From: Symsagittifera roscoffensis | Taxonomy: Eukaryota > Xenacoelomorpha > Acoela > Convolutidae | Direction: 5' to 3' | DNA length: 64,000 nt | Assembly (NCBI RefSeq): GCF_963678635.1 | Contig: NC_087063.1 | Location: 71,385,617-71,449,616, forward strand | Part shown: positions 32,701-41,949 of the stretch, piece by piece | Numbering within the stretch: the first letter of the stretch is position 1 | Layout of the letters: each line of letters opens with the position of its first letter | Program-made: the position numbers and the translations under genes | The notes under the pieces: model-generated | What the model was told of the DNA's origin: nothing | The model's input: only the letters and a program-made list of their open reading frames with translations | The model's database searches: none

Positions 32701-35700
32701 TTTCTTCGCAGCTGTGTATATGAAACGAGTAATGTTAAAAGATTTCGGATATTTTATGTCTGAATCAGCTAATGTACAGTCGCACTGAAACTGTTCTGAC
32801 GTGTTATTTTGGTGTGCAGAGTTCGGAGCTGGGGGCAGTGGTGTTGGTGCACACAATAGCAGCAGTGTCTCCTTAGAGGTCACAGGAGGACATCCATCTA
32901 TCTCAACCTATTCCCAAGTGCAACACATACAGATGGGGGACTCACTAGCCGCCCTTCTCTCTTCTTCAGGGCGCAGACAGAAGAAAAATAGCAGCAGTAG
33001 TGGAGGAGATGAGAGGAGAGGCGAGGGGCAACTGAAGAGGTGTCTATCTGCTCTCTTACTCAAGGAACAAACCAGTCATCTGGTAGCTGCAGCGCTAACC
33101 CAGACCCCATTCAAGTCCACGTTAGCTATAATTATGTTTACGGCTTATTTTACATCTGGTGCAAGTCTCTGAAATAATGACTTGTCATTTCTAAGCATTT
33201 ACGGTTAATAACTAACAGTTCATGTTTTGTGTTGTTTGTGGCAACGATGAAAGAGAGAAAGAAAGAATTTATTTCTCACTGTTAATGGTAAATTTGCATA
33301 TAAAGAGAATTTAAATATGAAGCACCAGAAACAGTGAGGGGACAGTTAACGAACCCAATTTGGTTACTTAGCACTGCCCGTTTTATCAAATGAAGGACAA
33401 ATTTGTGATCTTAAAGACAAGGAAAAATATATAAATCTGAAAACATAAAAGATATTGGAAAAGAAAAATACTCAAGTTTAAATAAATATAAAGCAGCAGA
33501 TTTAAGGCATTGTCTAGACAAATTAATGACATAAGGTCCACGCTTTGTATCAATATTTAAAGTGATGGTTCAAACGTAGTCGGTATAAAACCAAATTAAA
33601 GAAGAAGCTAGTTCAAATTCACTATTCATAATTTCTGAAACTCGCTAGTCGTAGGCACCCCTATTCGGTTTCAAAAACAAAACTTGAACTTGTTCCCTTT
33701 ACGGTTACTGCTTCTACTAACTGTGTCCCATCCCTTGAAGCCTCTCTAACATCAGCAGAGCTGATTGGGGGCTAACGATCTTACAATATAAAAAATAATT
33801 TGTTGGCCAAGGATTTTTTCGGCGTAATTCTAGTAAAGCGTCATTTCAGGAAATAAAGAATTGATTTATGACTACTAGTGTAGAAAAACCGTTAGAATTA
33901 CTGATTGCCAAAACTACAAACAACCTTTTTCATTAACGACTCTATAAATTCTCAAAAACAGAATGGCTTTGTCTGTTGCAGGAATAGCAAGAAACTGCAG
34001 CACTTTCTGGCCTTGTGTTGCAATGCATTGACTATGGACGACGAACTGTCCCTGTTTGGGATGTCAGCTAGAAGTGACTCTTCTGCTCCAACTTCCCACC
34101 GCTCGAATACTTCTGCTGTGCTAGTTGGAGAAACCGCCTTGTCTCTATTGAATGAGCTCACAGATGCATCGTAAGTGACTCTTTTTGAACGCCAATAATG
34201 TCGAGCTCATCGTCTAAATAATTGTTTAGTATTTATGTGCTAAATATAGCAATTGCAGTGTTTTTAATTCCTGGATCTATCCTTTAGATTCGCCAAATAA
34301 TAGTTCATTACCCTTGCGATAAGCAATGGTATTGCAATCGGGTACTAGACTGTTTTCCCGTAAATAACTTTGTTCACGGGACTCGTCTGGACTCATCTCT
34401 TGTGGTACATCGTTTCATATGTTCAAATTTCTTAGCGTTCCCGGCCAACTTAGCCTAGAGGTAACAAATATGCATGGGACGGCGAAGGTCCTGGGTTCGA
34501 AGCTGACCAGGACCTATGTTTTTTTTTTCAAACGGGAATTATTATGTTTCAAATACAATTGACGGCCATTATCGGCTCATCTGCTGTGTTGGCTTAGTTG
34601 TCAGCTCTTGGAATCGTTATTTTTTGGCTGCGCTCATTTTTCTCTAATATTGCTTTTAGCATTTGATTTACGCCTACAATTTCTAATTTTACTTACCTTG
34701 ACTTCGTATTTCTTGGTTTTTTTTGTTTCGCTAAAAAAATCCTGGGCCCAAATTTTTGTGGCATCTTTTTATCGTCTCAATGCCTGCATAATCCCATAGA
34801 GTATCTTTTTACTTGACCCTTCTGTCTACAGCCTTCGAAAAAGCCTGTGGGCGAATATTTGACCCATATTTTTGGATTCTTTTTCGTTTTCTTGAAAACT
34901 ACCCCTCTTAAATCTGAGTTTTTGGTTTTGATGAATGGAACGGTTTTGAAGAGCTCCACTGCATAAGCGGCCATGCCCAATTTTTTTTTTTACAAATTAA
35001 GCTATGGCTCTCGGAGTAAAGAAGTTTATGATTGGCCGTTTTGTGAATCTTAGACTTTTCTCGAAAACGATCCTCTCAAATCTGATATTGTGGGTTCAGT
35101 GGATGTATTGAAAAGCTCCCCTGCATTAGCGTTCACTCACAAAAAAATCAGAACAAGAATTTATCGCCCTTGGAAAAGTCAAATTGTTGATTTTGATCGT
35201 TTTCTTAACTTTTTGAATATTCTCGAAAACTACTCTGCCATATCTGAGATTTTGGGTTCAATTCAAAAACTTGGTCATGAGAAGCCTATTTGTTTATGCG
35301 AATAAGGTCAATTTTCTGACACCAAAAGTTATGGCTTTCGGAAAAGTCAAAGCTTTGATTTTTTGATCGTTTTTAAAAAAAAGTTTTTGAGCTTCCCATT
35401 AAAGTTACTCTCCCAAATCTGAGAATTTGGGTTCAATTGAAATTTTGGGTTGCGTAAATCTCTGCTGCATTTTGGACTACGCCGCCCTATTTTCCAAACA
35501 AAAAGCTATGATTTTCGGAAATGTCAAATTTTTGATTTGTCGACCGTTTTTGGACTTTTCTCGCTTATTATCCTGCCAAATCTGATAAAGGTTTAATCGA
35601 AACAACAGTTGGTTGAGAGCCTAAATTTATTTTTTGCTATGCCCAGTTTGTTTAACAAAAAAGTTATGGCCTTCAAACTAGTCAAAGTTTTGAAAGTTTG

Positions 35701-38700
35701 ACAATTTTTTTTTTGGAAACGTATTGACTTCACGCGAAAACTACCGGGCCAATTCTCATGTTGTGTGCAATCGAGAAACCCGCTTTTGGTAATTTTTTTT
35801 GCTGAAGCGGCCAGAAATTGCTTTTTGCGTAAACAATTATGGATTTAGGAAAGTCTTTTGAACGTTTTTTAGAACTTTTGACCGTTTTTGCGAATCTTTT
35901 TTTTAATTTACACAATCAAATCTGAGGTGAAAAGTTCAATTGAAAGAACTGGTTGTGATAGTTGCTCCTGCAGAAGCGGTGACTCCTTATTTTTTGTATG
36001 AGAAATGTTATCTCGGGAAAATTGGTTATATCAAAATTTTTTACTCTTTACTTATTTTATTATAGAAACAGCTAAGGTTTTGGACAAAGTCTAAGTTTTG
36101 AAATCACACTTTTCGTGCTGCATCGGTATAGCAAATTCATTCAATATCAAACAGGTTTTAGCCGGACCCTTAGATGCTTTTTTATCGAGGCATACGAAAA
36201 TTTTGGCTTACCTAGTTTTTTCAACATCTAAAAAAAATTTTCGTCTGTTTTTAACTTGTATTTCTAATAAAAGTGTTAAAATAAATGCATTTCGATGAAA
36301 CACTTTGTAACGAATATAATACCTAATGTTTATTGATTTATATATTGTATGTTTTTAAGAGTCGATGAACATAGATCAGGTTCTTATATAGGTCGTGTTG
36401 ATTTGTTTCAGGAAAAGCCTTAAAAGTTTTCAGATTTCTTAAGTTGGGTGATTTTTATCATAAAAGTCTCAATCATAAATTGTTCTAGAACTTTAAAGAG
36501 CTTTACGGCTGTCTGTTTTTTCCTTCTTAATTCGATAGTTGTTATAATGTAATAAGATGTGGTGTTTTTAAAGGTGCAAGAAGTTGATAGAGGAGCTGAG
36601 TAGTGACAATGAGACCATCTCCTCCCACTACCAGCAGTTGGTAAAATTGAGAAGACAGCTCAGTCTGCAGCTGAGTCTCCTCTCTTCCCTCGTGCAACAG
36701 GTGTCAATGGAGTGCATCCACACACAGAACTCCATCCTCAGTGCACTGTGTGAACAGACTATGAACAGATTCGAGGGGGAGTTGAGAAGTGCTCAGGAGG
36801 AGGTGTTGGCCAACAGTCAGGACATGGCCAGACAAGTAAGTTGAATAGTGACATTCAGAGCTGATACGCCATCGTCAGCTTTCAATGTCACTTGACTTGT
36901 CAAATTGTCATTTTCAATAGCGGTCCGTCAAATATTGTCCCAATTGTAAAACTAGTTGTGCAATAGCTGAATTACTCCAATTATTCATCTAACCTTAGAG
37001 TTGCCCGTACTTAATACCCCCCCCCCCCGAGAAAAACAATCCAGAGGATAAATTCACTATTTTTCATTGATCTCATCAAAATGATTTTCTGTAATATAGT
37101 AGTCTTCATCATATCGTAGTCTTCATCAGTGCAGTGTACTACTAGAAGGCATTTTTGTTTTCCCAATCTAAGTCATCAAATATTAGTGCTACTTTTTGGA
37201 ATAGGCTGCTTTGGTTGTAATAGCATGTGCTTGAACATTCGATAAGTATATTAATAAGTTAAAACAGTTGATGTGTTTTAATCCATCAAATGAATCAATC
37301 AAAGCTATTTGTTTCATACAATCAATGCTATTTGTTTCATAGTGCAATAATGAAATTTACATTGCAGAAATTTTCCAACTCAATATATGTTCACTTCAAC
37401 ATATATTTTCAATTTTTGAACTGCCTAATTCATACAGAATTGTGTTTTATAAATTTTAACAAGCGGTTGCTAAAAAAGCGTATAAACTAAAAATTAAGTG
37501 CGGTTGCGTTTAGTTTAACTTTGGACCCTGCTACATAGCATTAGCAATTGATTAGCATGTATGTTTTCTTTGTTGGTGGCTAAAGTTAAGGCCCGTGGCG
37601 CAGATGCGAGGTCATGAGACTTAAATTTGAAGGTCGGAGGTTGGAATCCGACATCTAGTGAAAAAATATTTATTCAAGGTTTATTTTTTACTTTTTCTCA
37701 TTTCTGTTTAGAGCAGTTTTTGTCGTTTTCTTGTGTGTGTTTGCGAAGTGCAGCTTCGTCTCTGGTGATAGTTTGGATGACTACTCTCAATTCTGATAAA
37801 TACGTGTATCGTGTGCCTGGATAAGTTTTGTGGTTGAAACTGAAATACTTTAATACCATTGGTATAATTAGCGCGAGATTTTTTGTTCCGATTTTCGAAG
37901 AAAAAGCGGAAGAGTTATGGTTGGGTGGCTTTTCTTGGGTTGGTTCAATTTTCGACTTTTAGTTTAACTAAGCGCTTATAAAGGTTTTATTGATTTTTTG
38001 ATTCTTAGAAAAAGTCCCCCCAAAGTTTGTTCACGCTCAATTTTTACTTTTTTGTGGATTTTATTTGTCTTAAGTTCGATTCATTTCGATTAATATAAGG
38101 AAGGCAAAGTCCACTATCGAACAGCAAAAGTAGAAAGCCACGAAAATGTTATCGAATTCTAGTTTCTAAAGTGAATTCAAACTCCACTATCGAACAGCAT
38201 AAGTAGAAAGGCCACGAAAATGAGATCGAATTCTGGTTTATAAAGTAAATTCAATTTTAACTTTATCGAGTATTCTCAAACTAGGTTAATTTTTTAGTTG
38301 TATCAAAAAAGCACCAATTTTAAAATGCTTTTGCTTTAAGGGCATATACTTTAGCGAGAGTTTTCAACAAAGAAGTCAATATTTTTCTGTTTCTTTGCGT
38401 TCATTGCTTTTTTCCATCTGTCATTTGGTTATGTTTTTATTATTCAGTCAAATTTTGGTGATCGGAATTAGATTTTTGCCTTTTGATGTTTTTTTTTTAA
38501 TTTTGGGGGATTGAAAATTGCCAATTTTGCCATGCTTTGAACTAAATTATGCGCGCGGGTATATTTTTAAGTTCACTTCAATTTCATTTGCTGAAAAAGG
38601 CCAATAAGTTCAAATGGCGCGAAAAAACGCGAATGATTTTTAGTTTTGAAAGTGGTTTTTGAGGGTTTATCTTTCCCAAATTGGGTTAATTTCTTGAAAA

Positions 38701-40603
38701 CAGCAAGTCATAAAAGGTTCTTGAAATTAAAAGAGCTTCAACATGATAAGTTTTTTCAAAATGCTTTTTTTTCAGAATTTTCAAAGTATGTCAATGTTTT
38801 TTGTCGGTTTTCTTGTTCTTTGATACGTTTCCAAGCGTCAGTTCGCCATGTTTGGAAAAGTCGCCACATCGAGAAAATTCTAGGTTCACGCAATGTAAAT
38901 TTTTTAGTAACCAGCTGTAGAAGGCTTACACTCATCCTTATAGTTATTTGTGTTTGGTGTTTAAGTGTGAAAATCTAGAAAGAATGGCGACAAACTTCCT
39001 TCAATTGGCCTTTCCGGAACTGTTTGCGGCTATGACAAATGGACCCGCTGACTCTCAGGGAAGTACTTCGTGGACAGACAGTGGTAGGAGAGCATTGATG
39101 CCTGTTGAGCAAATTCTGAGACAGGTGAGGCTGTTCGTGCAGAGGAGACTGACTGAGAATGTGTTCATCGGCATCCTGTTCCCATGTGGCTCCGAGTCAT
39201 TCTCGCGCGACAGGTGAGCTATCATGTCCCATTTTGCGCCTCAAGCTTTTCACCCCTCTTAAGTTTAATGGCCTAATTTGCCTTACAAAACTTGGGGCGA
39301 AATGTGTCGCTACATTTAAAAGGTGCGAAATATGCGTAGATCATCATTTTAATTTGTGATAGTTCGGGGTGAGTATGATTTTGTAAATTGTAGATCGTTT
39401 AATTTCAGTTTAAAAGTATTGGCGAAACGAGTGAGTAGTGTGTTTCACATTACGGTTGTGGCTCTTATGATCCTTATGCGATCCTGAGCCCTGTCATATT
39501 CTATTCTAGTATGTGTCGATCGTCTTTTTTAGACTGAGTGTTTGTTGTTTCAGTGTCCTCTACTCCACTCTGTCCACTCTCTCGCAACAGCTCACTCTCG
39601 ATGTCTCCCACTCACTCCTGGGACTCTCCAAGGTACATCTTATCATCTCATGTATTTCTCATAGATGGCTTGGCTTCTATAACCATGAGAAGTTAAGTCT
39701 TCAGCATTTGTCTCATATGTGATATATTGATTGTGATGCTGCTGTTTCAGGAGTATTCGCGTGGGTTCCCGTGGCCTGCAGCTGTGAAAGTGCTCTCCCT
39801 CATCACTTTCCAAATGGTCGGTAACATCGCACCTTAATTTGATAATTTTTAACTGATTAGTTTCGCAATGGCTTATATGCTAGGTTCACGTGCTGATCAA
39901 AATTGTCTTAGATTCCTTAACATACTTGTTGGAAAACAATGTCAAATGTGAAAGTTCGTTACTCTTTTCGAATCAATTAGTCTGAAGTTGAGGAATTTTG
40001 GGATCTTTGTAGAGTGAACTACTATCGATTTCACTAGAACTACTATCGATTTCAACAAGTGAAGCATTCGAAAACGTTCATTTCCTATGCACTTTTGCTC
40101 ATACTCTAATAAGCTGTAGCTGATTTCAAGTAAATTTGGTCATACATAACTTTAAAGTTATGGTCAGATCATAAGGTTGATGTTGATGCCTGATAGTGGG
40201 GAAGGGAATATGGATTAAAAGAATCGAATATACAACGAACCGAGTAGTGTTGATTTTGATTGGTTTTGTTTGTTTACAGGTATGTGATGACCTGGTGGAC
40301 TGCATATGCTCATGTGTTTCCACGCTAAGCGCATCTATGCAGTGGACGAATGAAGCAGCTGGGGGTGCAGCTGCAACAACGGGAGTTAGTGGGGGTGTGG
40401 GAATTGGGAGAGACCAGCTGATCCCTGCCCTCATGTGTGTCATGATCAAGTGCAACCCCCCTCTCCTCTTCTCCCTCGTGCAATGGCTCAAGTCTCACCA
40501 GCTGACCCAACTGATCCTGTCCGACCCAATCGCTTTCTCAGTCACCACCTTCATCGCTGCCTTCGAACAAATCCTCCAGCTATTCCTCACTAACCAGTGC
40601 TAG
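13836..40603 (+). CDS. GAPVD1: GAPVD1 / RME-6-like Rab5 GEF: complete gene, 22 coding exons
   Basis: The protein is predicted to activate Rab5 through a C-terminal VPS9 domain, with an N-terminal RasGAP-like domain, in clathrin-dependent endocytosis. Coding exons: 13836-14780, 17618-17851, 18164-18295, 22168-22405, 22618-22859, 23011-23095, 23603-23910, 24279-24494, 24644-24886, 25111-25357, 25593-25907, 26733-26836, 26948-27218, 31834-31965, 32242-32622, 32820-33120, 33982-34170, 36574-36835, 38966-39213, 39554-39632, 39751-39816, 40280-40603. Every donor phase matches the next acceptor phase and the total is 5562 nt (1853 codons plus stop). Support comes from 'VICPLIRNL' in the RasGAP core, 'DKFGKFEIEK', two SDTWSVD repeats and the VPS9 end. 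Vertebrate GAPVD1 is about 1480 residues; the excess is in Ser/Gly-rich linkers. All introns are GT-AG except one GC-AG. Confidence 0.92.
14942..15398. mobile_element. Partial hAT-like MITE with internal tandem duplication
   Basis: The left end CAGGCGCGGATCTAGG is followed by 'tttctcgag' and a G run, as in the 9222 element. A block of about 77 bp with 'ggcagggggtcgaatccctg' is duplicated (about 15238-15313 and 15317-15390). A matching right end and 8-bp duplication were not found, so the copy is truncated or rearranged. A run of about 22 C's lies at 15164-15185. Confidence 0.6.
15407..15752. mobile_element. hAT-like MITE with 8-bp target duplication
   Basis: 346 bp from CAGGGACGAATTTAGG to GATCCACCACTG, flanked by perfect 8-bp direct repeats gctgcatt at 15399-15406 and 15753-15760. 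It has the same termini class as the 9222 element and no open frame of interest. Confidence 0.85.
15850..16050 (+). repeat. tRNA-containing interspersed element
   Basis: It starts with the hairpin CCTTGCGATAAGCAAGGG followed by 'tattgcaatcaggtacca', and contains 'ttagcctggaggtaggaatacgcct' in the A-box position plus a weak B box. The same order of parts recurs at 34310-34530 and 49390-49620. Confidence 0.6.
17001..17290 (-). pseudogene. LINE 3' fragment with zinc-knuckle-like end
   Basis: On the minus strand the peptide CRYCNSDE is followed, after a stop, by EDTEHFILKCSNWAEERRT. This is the Cys-Cys-His-Cys tail typical of the C-terminus of Jockey/R1-type LINE ORF2 proteins. It is frame-broken and nested in a family-A repeat. 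Confidence 0.7.
17618..18295 (+). CDS. GAPVD1: GAPVD1 exons 2-3: end of the RasGAP-like domain
   Basis: Exon 2 (17618-17851) begins ECSLDATARKHFKLQLFLDV and continues VICPLIRNLFSLAS, corresponding to the vertebrate 'CTDLLLACFICPAVVNP' core. Exon 3 (18164-18295) encodes WIQFDWATMRGANVSDSL and onward. Both are phase 0 at each end. The canonical FLR triad of catalytic RasGAPs is not conserved. A Ser/Gly-rich insertion (SLNSGSSSSLHSGSTS) follows the ICP motif. The 312-bp intron between them shows no repeat I recognise. Confidence 0.87.
18296..22167. other. GAPVD1 intron 3 with an 89-bp perfect inverted repeat
   Basis: It holds an 'acacttgcgaagcgagtgt'-type repeat (18340-18760), a segment homologous to 11390-11490 (18393-18500), the long inverted repeat (19470-19669), a further family-A relative (about 19840-20060), a tRNA-like piece (about 20268-20345) and SINE tail hairpins at about 19408 and 20514. 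No exon was found. Confidence 0.75.
19470..19669. repeat. Perfect inverted repeat, 89-bp arms with 22-bp loop
   Basis: The left arm 19470-19558 begins CCAAAAGCGCAAATGG. The right arm 19581-19669 is its exact reverse complement with no mismatch, and the spacer is 19559-19580. Family-A-like 'gatttcccagcgg' sequence lies in the arms. In the primary transcript it would fold into an uninterrupted 89-bp RNA duplex. Confidence 0.97.
22168..23095 (+). CDS. GAPVD1: GAPVD1 exons 4-6: linker after the RasGAP-like domain
   Basis: Exon 4 (22168-22405) runs from MSSLHGVVPSIAS to PLSTEQ and ends one base into a Gly codon. Exon 5 (22618-22859) reads VERATEKFIRSADEIEPQLV, then LRFDFSSDN, matching the vertebrate 'LRFSLCSDN' region, then a Ser/Gly stretch and a basic KKKKRHHRDR cluster. 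Exon 6 (23011-23095) reads VSSYAMKDGHGSGQNKGSEM. Phases are 0/1, 1/0 and 0/1. The frames continue past the donors into introns, so longer apparent ORFs are artefacts. Confidence 0.82.
23096..23602. other. GAPVD1 intron 6
   Basis: 507 bp. The middle has a 'cattgttccgacc' segment like the MITE ends at 5673 and 29609. The last 80-100 bp are a family-A 3' end whose 'caactgtcaattggctatgttt' runs straight into the acceptor atag. Confidence 0.75.
23603..23910 (+). CDS. GAPVD1: GAPVD1 exon 7
   Basis: It encodes FDKTENLEISSVTSEKSTKK, a Thr/Asn/Ser-rich linker, and ends SACSLDFDQDTDALSDLLLNE Q. The acceptor is phase 1, completing GAT with the G of exon 6, and the donor CAG|gtccgt is phase 0. It lies in the intrinsically disordered middle of the protein. 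A 368-bp intron without recognisable repeats follows (23911-24278). Confidence 0.8.
24279..24886 (+). CDS. GAPVD1: GAPVD1 exons 8-9: DKFGKFE block and first SDTWSVD repeat
   Basis: Exon 8 (24279-24494) ends ENITDKFGKFE and exon 9 (24644-24886) begins IEKGSMKRSDHGD, giving KFEIEKG across the junction, as in the vertebrate 'LDDKLRKFEIRDMMG'. This alignment fixes the junction at a GC donor (GAG|gcaagt). Exon 9 carries LQSDTWSVDAYASEEG, the first of two repeats conserved in GAPVD1 ('SETWSTDVLGSD' in vertebrates). Both exons are phase 0. Confidence 0.88.
25111..25907 (+). CDS. GAPVD1: GAPVD1 exons 10-11: second SDTWSVD repeat
   Basis: Exon 10 (25111-25357) begins EIMEDCELSGSLRATSLDMA. Exon 11 (25593-25907) reads LDTSLLHVLDDNNSDTWSVD then VAASEFELNEEQRLDDFLED, paralleling the vertebrate 'SEAWSVEVLPSDSE...EERLQEL'. 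It then has a basic HSRRGSRRSKKPHHH patch. The junction phases are 1. The 25593 acceptor is ggaattttag. Confidence 0.88.
26104..26600 (+). repeat. Family-A repeat in GAPVD1 intron 11
   Basis: It starts AAGAGTAATTAACGT...ACTCTTATATAGG and ends CCAACTGTCAGTTGGCTCTG. Internal parts match the copy at 42465-42852 more closely than the 3236 copy ('gtgcattcatacat' and 'cgtaaatagcactctc'). Confidence 0.85.
26733..27218 (+). CDS. GAPVD1: GAPVD1 exons 12-13, including a small 104-nt exon
   Basis: Exon 12 (26733-26836) is easily missed. It reads DPNIELTIPQTQQNSNLQND then RLTLLMNAEHDIPHS, with acceptor gcttttag and donor TCG|gtgagt, phases 1 and 0. Exon 13 (26948-27218) begins MQAESSLDVNLSSRHSNAGS and is Ser/Gly-rich, ending FSHTG with donor ctg|gttcgc in phase 1. 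The donor of exon 13 is weak and was chosen because phase 1 joins the 31834 exon. Confidence 0.78.
28210..29175. repeat. ATTT-rich array with ~290-bp higher-order period
   Basis: Dense (ATTT)n sequence on the plus strand. A non-ATTT landmark, TATTATGGGTCTGTTTGTTT, recurs at about 28433, 28732 and 29026, and 'ctttctttcatttagttttg' recurs at matching spacing, giving 2.5-3 copies of a 290-bp unit. Confidence 0.9.
29190..29425. repeat. 79-bp tandem repeat, three copies
   Basis: The landmark 'tatacatgtgttagtacgat' occurs at about 29227, 29306 and 29381 (the third with one change), each preceded by an A/T-rich 'tatagYaaaattt' block. Confidence 0.85.
29609..31380. mobile_element. Long TTGTTCCGACC-ended element with nested repeats
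   Basis: The left end TTGTTCCGACCTTTG (29609) and right end GTGGTCGGAACATTC (about 31369-31383) are inverted. The outer 'gaaaatggggagtaac' matches the element at 5673. Inside lies a copy of another repeat family (29700-29950) shared with 18585, 37175 and 43310, and two tRNA-like pieces. There are two internal 'cgcaaaatcagg' segments, so it may be two overlapping copies. Confidence 0.5.
31834..32622 (+). CDS. GAPVD1: GAPVD1 exons 14-15
   Basis: Exon 14 (31834-31965) reads ATGSSGGHSQRVTVKSPPMD, CLPKKRPKRIESASS and THSSPLER. Its KKRPKR cluster resembles the basic patch before the C-terminal half of vertebrate GAPVD1. Exon 15 (32242-32622) is read in the frame DESLLDRHRNNHWFNEDTAS, continuing MSPMKRRNDLKKMSEDLSSF to DFPDSHSLLE. 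All junctions are phase 1. The overlapping frame at 32204-32422 is not the coding one. Confidence 0.83.
32820..34170 (+). CDS. GAPVD1: GAPVD1 exons 16-17
   Basis: Exon 16 (32820-33120) reads FGAGGSGVGAHNSSSVSLEV and so on to ALTQTPFKS, and exon 17 (33982-34170) reads NSKKLQHFLALCCNALTMDD to LNELTDAS. Exon 16 has three plausible donors. The one at 33120 (cac|gttagc) was chosen because only it gives phase 2, which exon 17 and then exon 18 require. The 861-bp intron between them (33121-33981) has no clear repeat. Confidence 0.75.
34310..34530 (+). repeat. tRNA-containing interspersed element
   Basis: It begins with the hairpin-forming 'cccttgcgataagcaatgg' and 'tattgcaatcgggtacta', then 'ttagcctagaggtaac' in the A-box position and GGTTCGAAGCTGACC in the B-box position, then a T run. 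It has the same structure as 49390-49620 and 15850-16050. Likely Pol III-derived and non-autonomous. Confidence 0.7.
34855..36060. repeat. Degenerate tandem array, about 168-bp unit, seven copies
   Basis: The landmark 'aaatctgagattttgggttcaa' (with variation) falls at about 34913, 35079, 35242, 35417, 35581, 35754 and 35920, i.e. spacings of 163-175 bp. Each copy also carries 'ttatggctttcggaaaagtc' and 'gaccgtttttgaacttttctc' versions. Copies are strongly diverged, so the array is old. Confidence 0.85.
36574..36835 (+). CDS. GAPVD1: GAPVD1 exon 18: coiled coil
   Basis: It reads CKKLIEELSSDNETISSHYQ, then QLVKLRRQLSLQLSLLSSLV and more heptad-like sequence to SQDMARQ, a helical coiled coil before the VPS9 domain, as in vertebrate GAPVD1. 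The acceptor tttttaaag|G is phase 2 and the donor CAA|gtaagt is phase 0. Family-A sequence occupies the intron end just upstream. Confidence 0.85.
37588..37765 (+). repeat. tRNA-derived SINE with GCGAAG hairpin tail
   Basis: The head is GGCCCGTGGCGCAGATGCGA with B-box-like GGTTGGAATCC, then a T-rich body, then the tail GCGAAGTGCAGCTTCG at 37743-37758. The order and spacing match 48492-48662, which defines the family. Confidence 0.75.
38000..38432 (+). repeat. Family-A repeat with internal duplication
   Basis: The block with 'actccactatcgaacagca' is present twice (38110 and 38172). It ends 'ccatctgtcatttggttatgttt'. Confidence 0.75.
38966..40603 (+). CDS. GAPVD1: GAPVD1 exons 19-22: VPS9 domain and C-terminus
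   Basis: This is the catalytic Rab5 GEF module. Exon 19 (38966-39213) contains ILRQVRLFVQRRLTENVFIG, the VPS9 entry helix. Exon 20 (39554-39632) encodes VLYSTLSTLSQQLTLDVSHS. Exon 21 (39751-39816) reads EYSRGFPWPAAVKVLSL, like the vertebrate 'EAPWPSAQ'. Exon 22 (40280-40603) reads VCDDLVDCICSCVSTLSAS, GIGRDQLIPALMCVMIKCNP, and SDPIAFSVTTFIAAFEQIL, matching 'GADDFVPVLVFVLIKANPP' and '...QFTAAVEFI'. The VPS9 Asp (DQLIP) and the Thr of the last motif are kept, and the aromatic position is Phe. The stop TAG is at 40601. Exon 19 starts at tttaag|TGT because only that acceptor is phase 0. Confidence 0.92.
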
Positions 40604-40983
40604 CAATAGCCGCCACCTCGACGTTTGATATAAGGAGCTTAGCGAGAACTTAACTTGACGTGGATTTCAATCTATTTTTCAAAAAATATATATTCGTCAC
40701 AGATTGAACAAAAACAGGCAAATTTAAGACTCCCCTGCCTTCAAAATATTTTACGGGCATCATTGAAGTCTGATTTGGCCAATACTTTATTCGGAGCTAA
40801 ATTTTTGAGGCAAAATTTACTTCAGCAAGGTGCTTTGAAGATGTATAAAGTGTTGGCATTCATTCCTAACAATAATGAAAAGAGATTTGAAATACTGATT
40901 CGAACAATTGTTTACTAAGTTGGATGTCACTCATTGTAGTTTTAACTATTTTATGTTGCTTGTAATGAACAGGTATATTTTTA

Positions 40984-40989
40984 AATAAA
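40984..40989 (+). terminator. Polyadenylation signal AATAAA for GAPVD1
   Basis: Canonical hexamer about 380 nt after the stop and the first one downstream on this strand. Confidence 0.55.
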
Positions 40990-41156
40990 CAATCCGACCT
41001 AATTTATTTGGTTCGTGTTTCCACAATCTGTTTTCAAGTGGTTCAATGTGGTTTTTTTTGTATGTGTAAAATAGCCAAGTAATTTTTACTTATATAGGCC
41101 ACATTATTTTTAGAGAAATGAACGTAGCGAAGACTTTTATATAAGTCTTGGCGATT

Positions 41157-41613
41157 AAAAGTCGATGAACGTAGTTCAGAATCTTATATAGGTCGCGATG
41201 ATTTTTTTTTTCAGGAAAAGTCTTAAAATTTGTTTAGGTTCAAATTGACTTTTTCGCGATTTAAGATTGATTTCGCTTCAAGTTCAGCTCCTTTGTTAAA
41301 AGGAAGGCAAACTCCTCTATCAAACAAAGAAAGTTTTAAGCTCAAAAAAACGTGACCGACTTCTGGTTTTGATAAATGAGTTTGATTTTCCCAGCGAAAT
41401 AAAAATTTTACTTATTAATCCAGTTTTCTCAAATTGGGTATTGTTATTAAAAGAGTGCCAATCATGAATTTTTCTGGGCATTCAAAGAACTTTAAGGGCA
41501 TCTAATTTTTTCTTTGAAGTTCGAAACTTTTTTAAATGAAAAACCAGTCAGTGTTTTTTTTTTCTGGTTACTTGCGTTCATTGACTCTTTTCCAACTTCT
41601 TTTGGCTATGTTT
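41157..41613 (+). repeat. Family-A repeat
   Basis: It starts 'aaaagtcgatgaacgtagtt' and ends 'ccaacttcttttggctatgttt'. A 40-bp partial duplicate of the start lies immediately before it. Confidence 0.8.
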
Positions 41614-41949
41614 TTTTGTTCTGGCCATTTTTTTTTAGTTTTGGTCAAATTTCGAGCGAGTAAAGCGAGCGAGCAAGTTTATTATAGGAGAGTCGCAGTA
41701 TTAATAGTGAAGTATTATGAGTTTGTTAATTTCAGTCCTAAAAAATCTGGTACAATTAGCTTTGGAAGTTTATCGCGAATAAAAGTCGTCAAAAATTAAA
41801 ATACAAAATTTTGTTTGAGATTTTTATTAGTCTTTTTTCGGAGCAAATTGTTGTCCAATATCCCTATCGGAAATGCCTAAAATCTAGGCTTCGTTCAGAT
41901 CCTTTCATCGCCCCCTCTAAAAAAACTAACTGAAAATTTTGTAATTTTT

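Larger units (their letters stand above)
34171..36573. other. GAPVD1 intron 17: SINE and a 168-bp degenerate tandem array
   Basis: It contains a tRNA-bearing element (34310-34530), seven diverged copies of a roughly 168-bp unit (about 34855-36060) and a truncated family-A copy (36357-36550) that ends just before exon 18. Confidence 0.85.
36836..38965. other. GAPVD1 intron 18 with a complete SINE
   Basis: It holds a C run (37018-37028), a copy of the 18585-type repeat (37175-37400), a tRNA-like SINE with hairpin tail (37588-37765), a 'tgttccgattttcgaag' segment like that at 52205 and a family-A copy (about 38000-38432). Confidence 0.8.
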
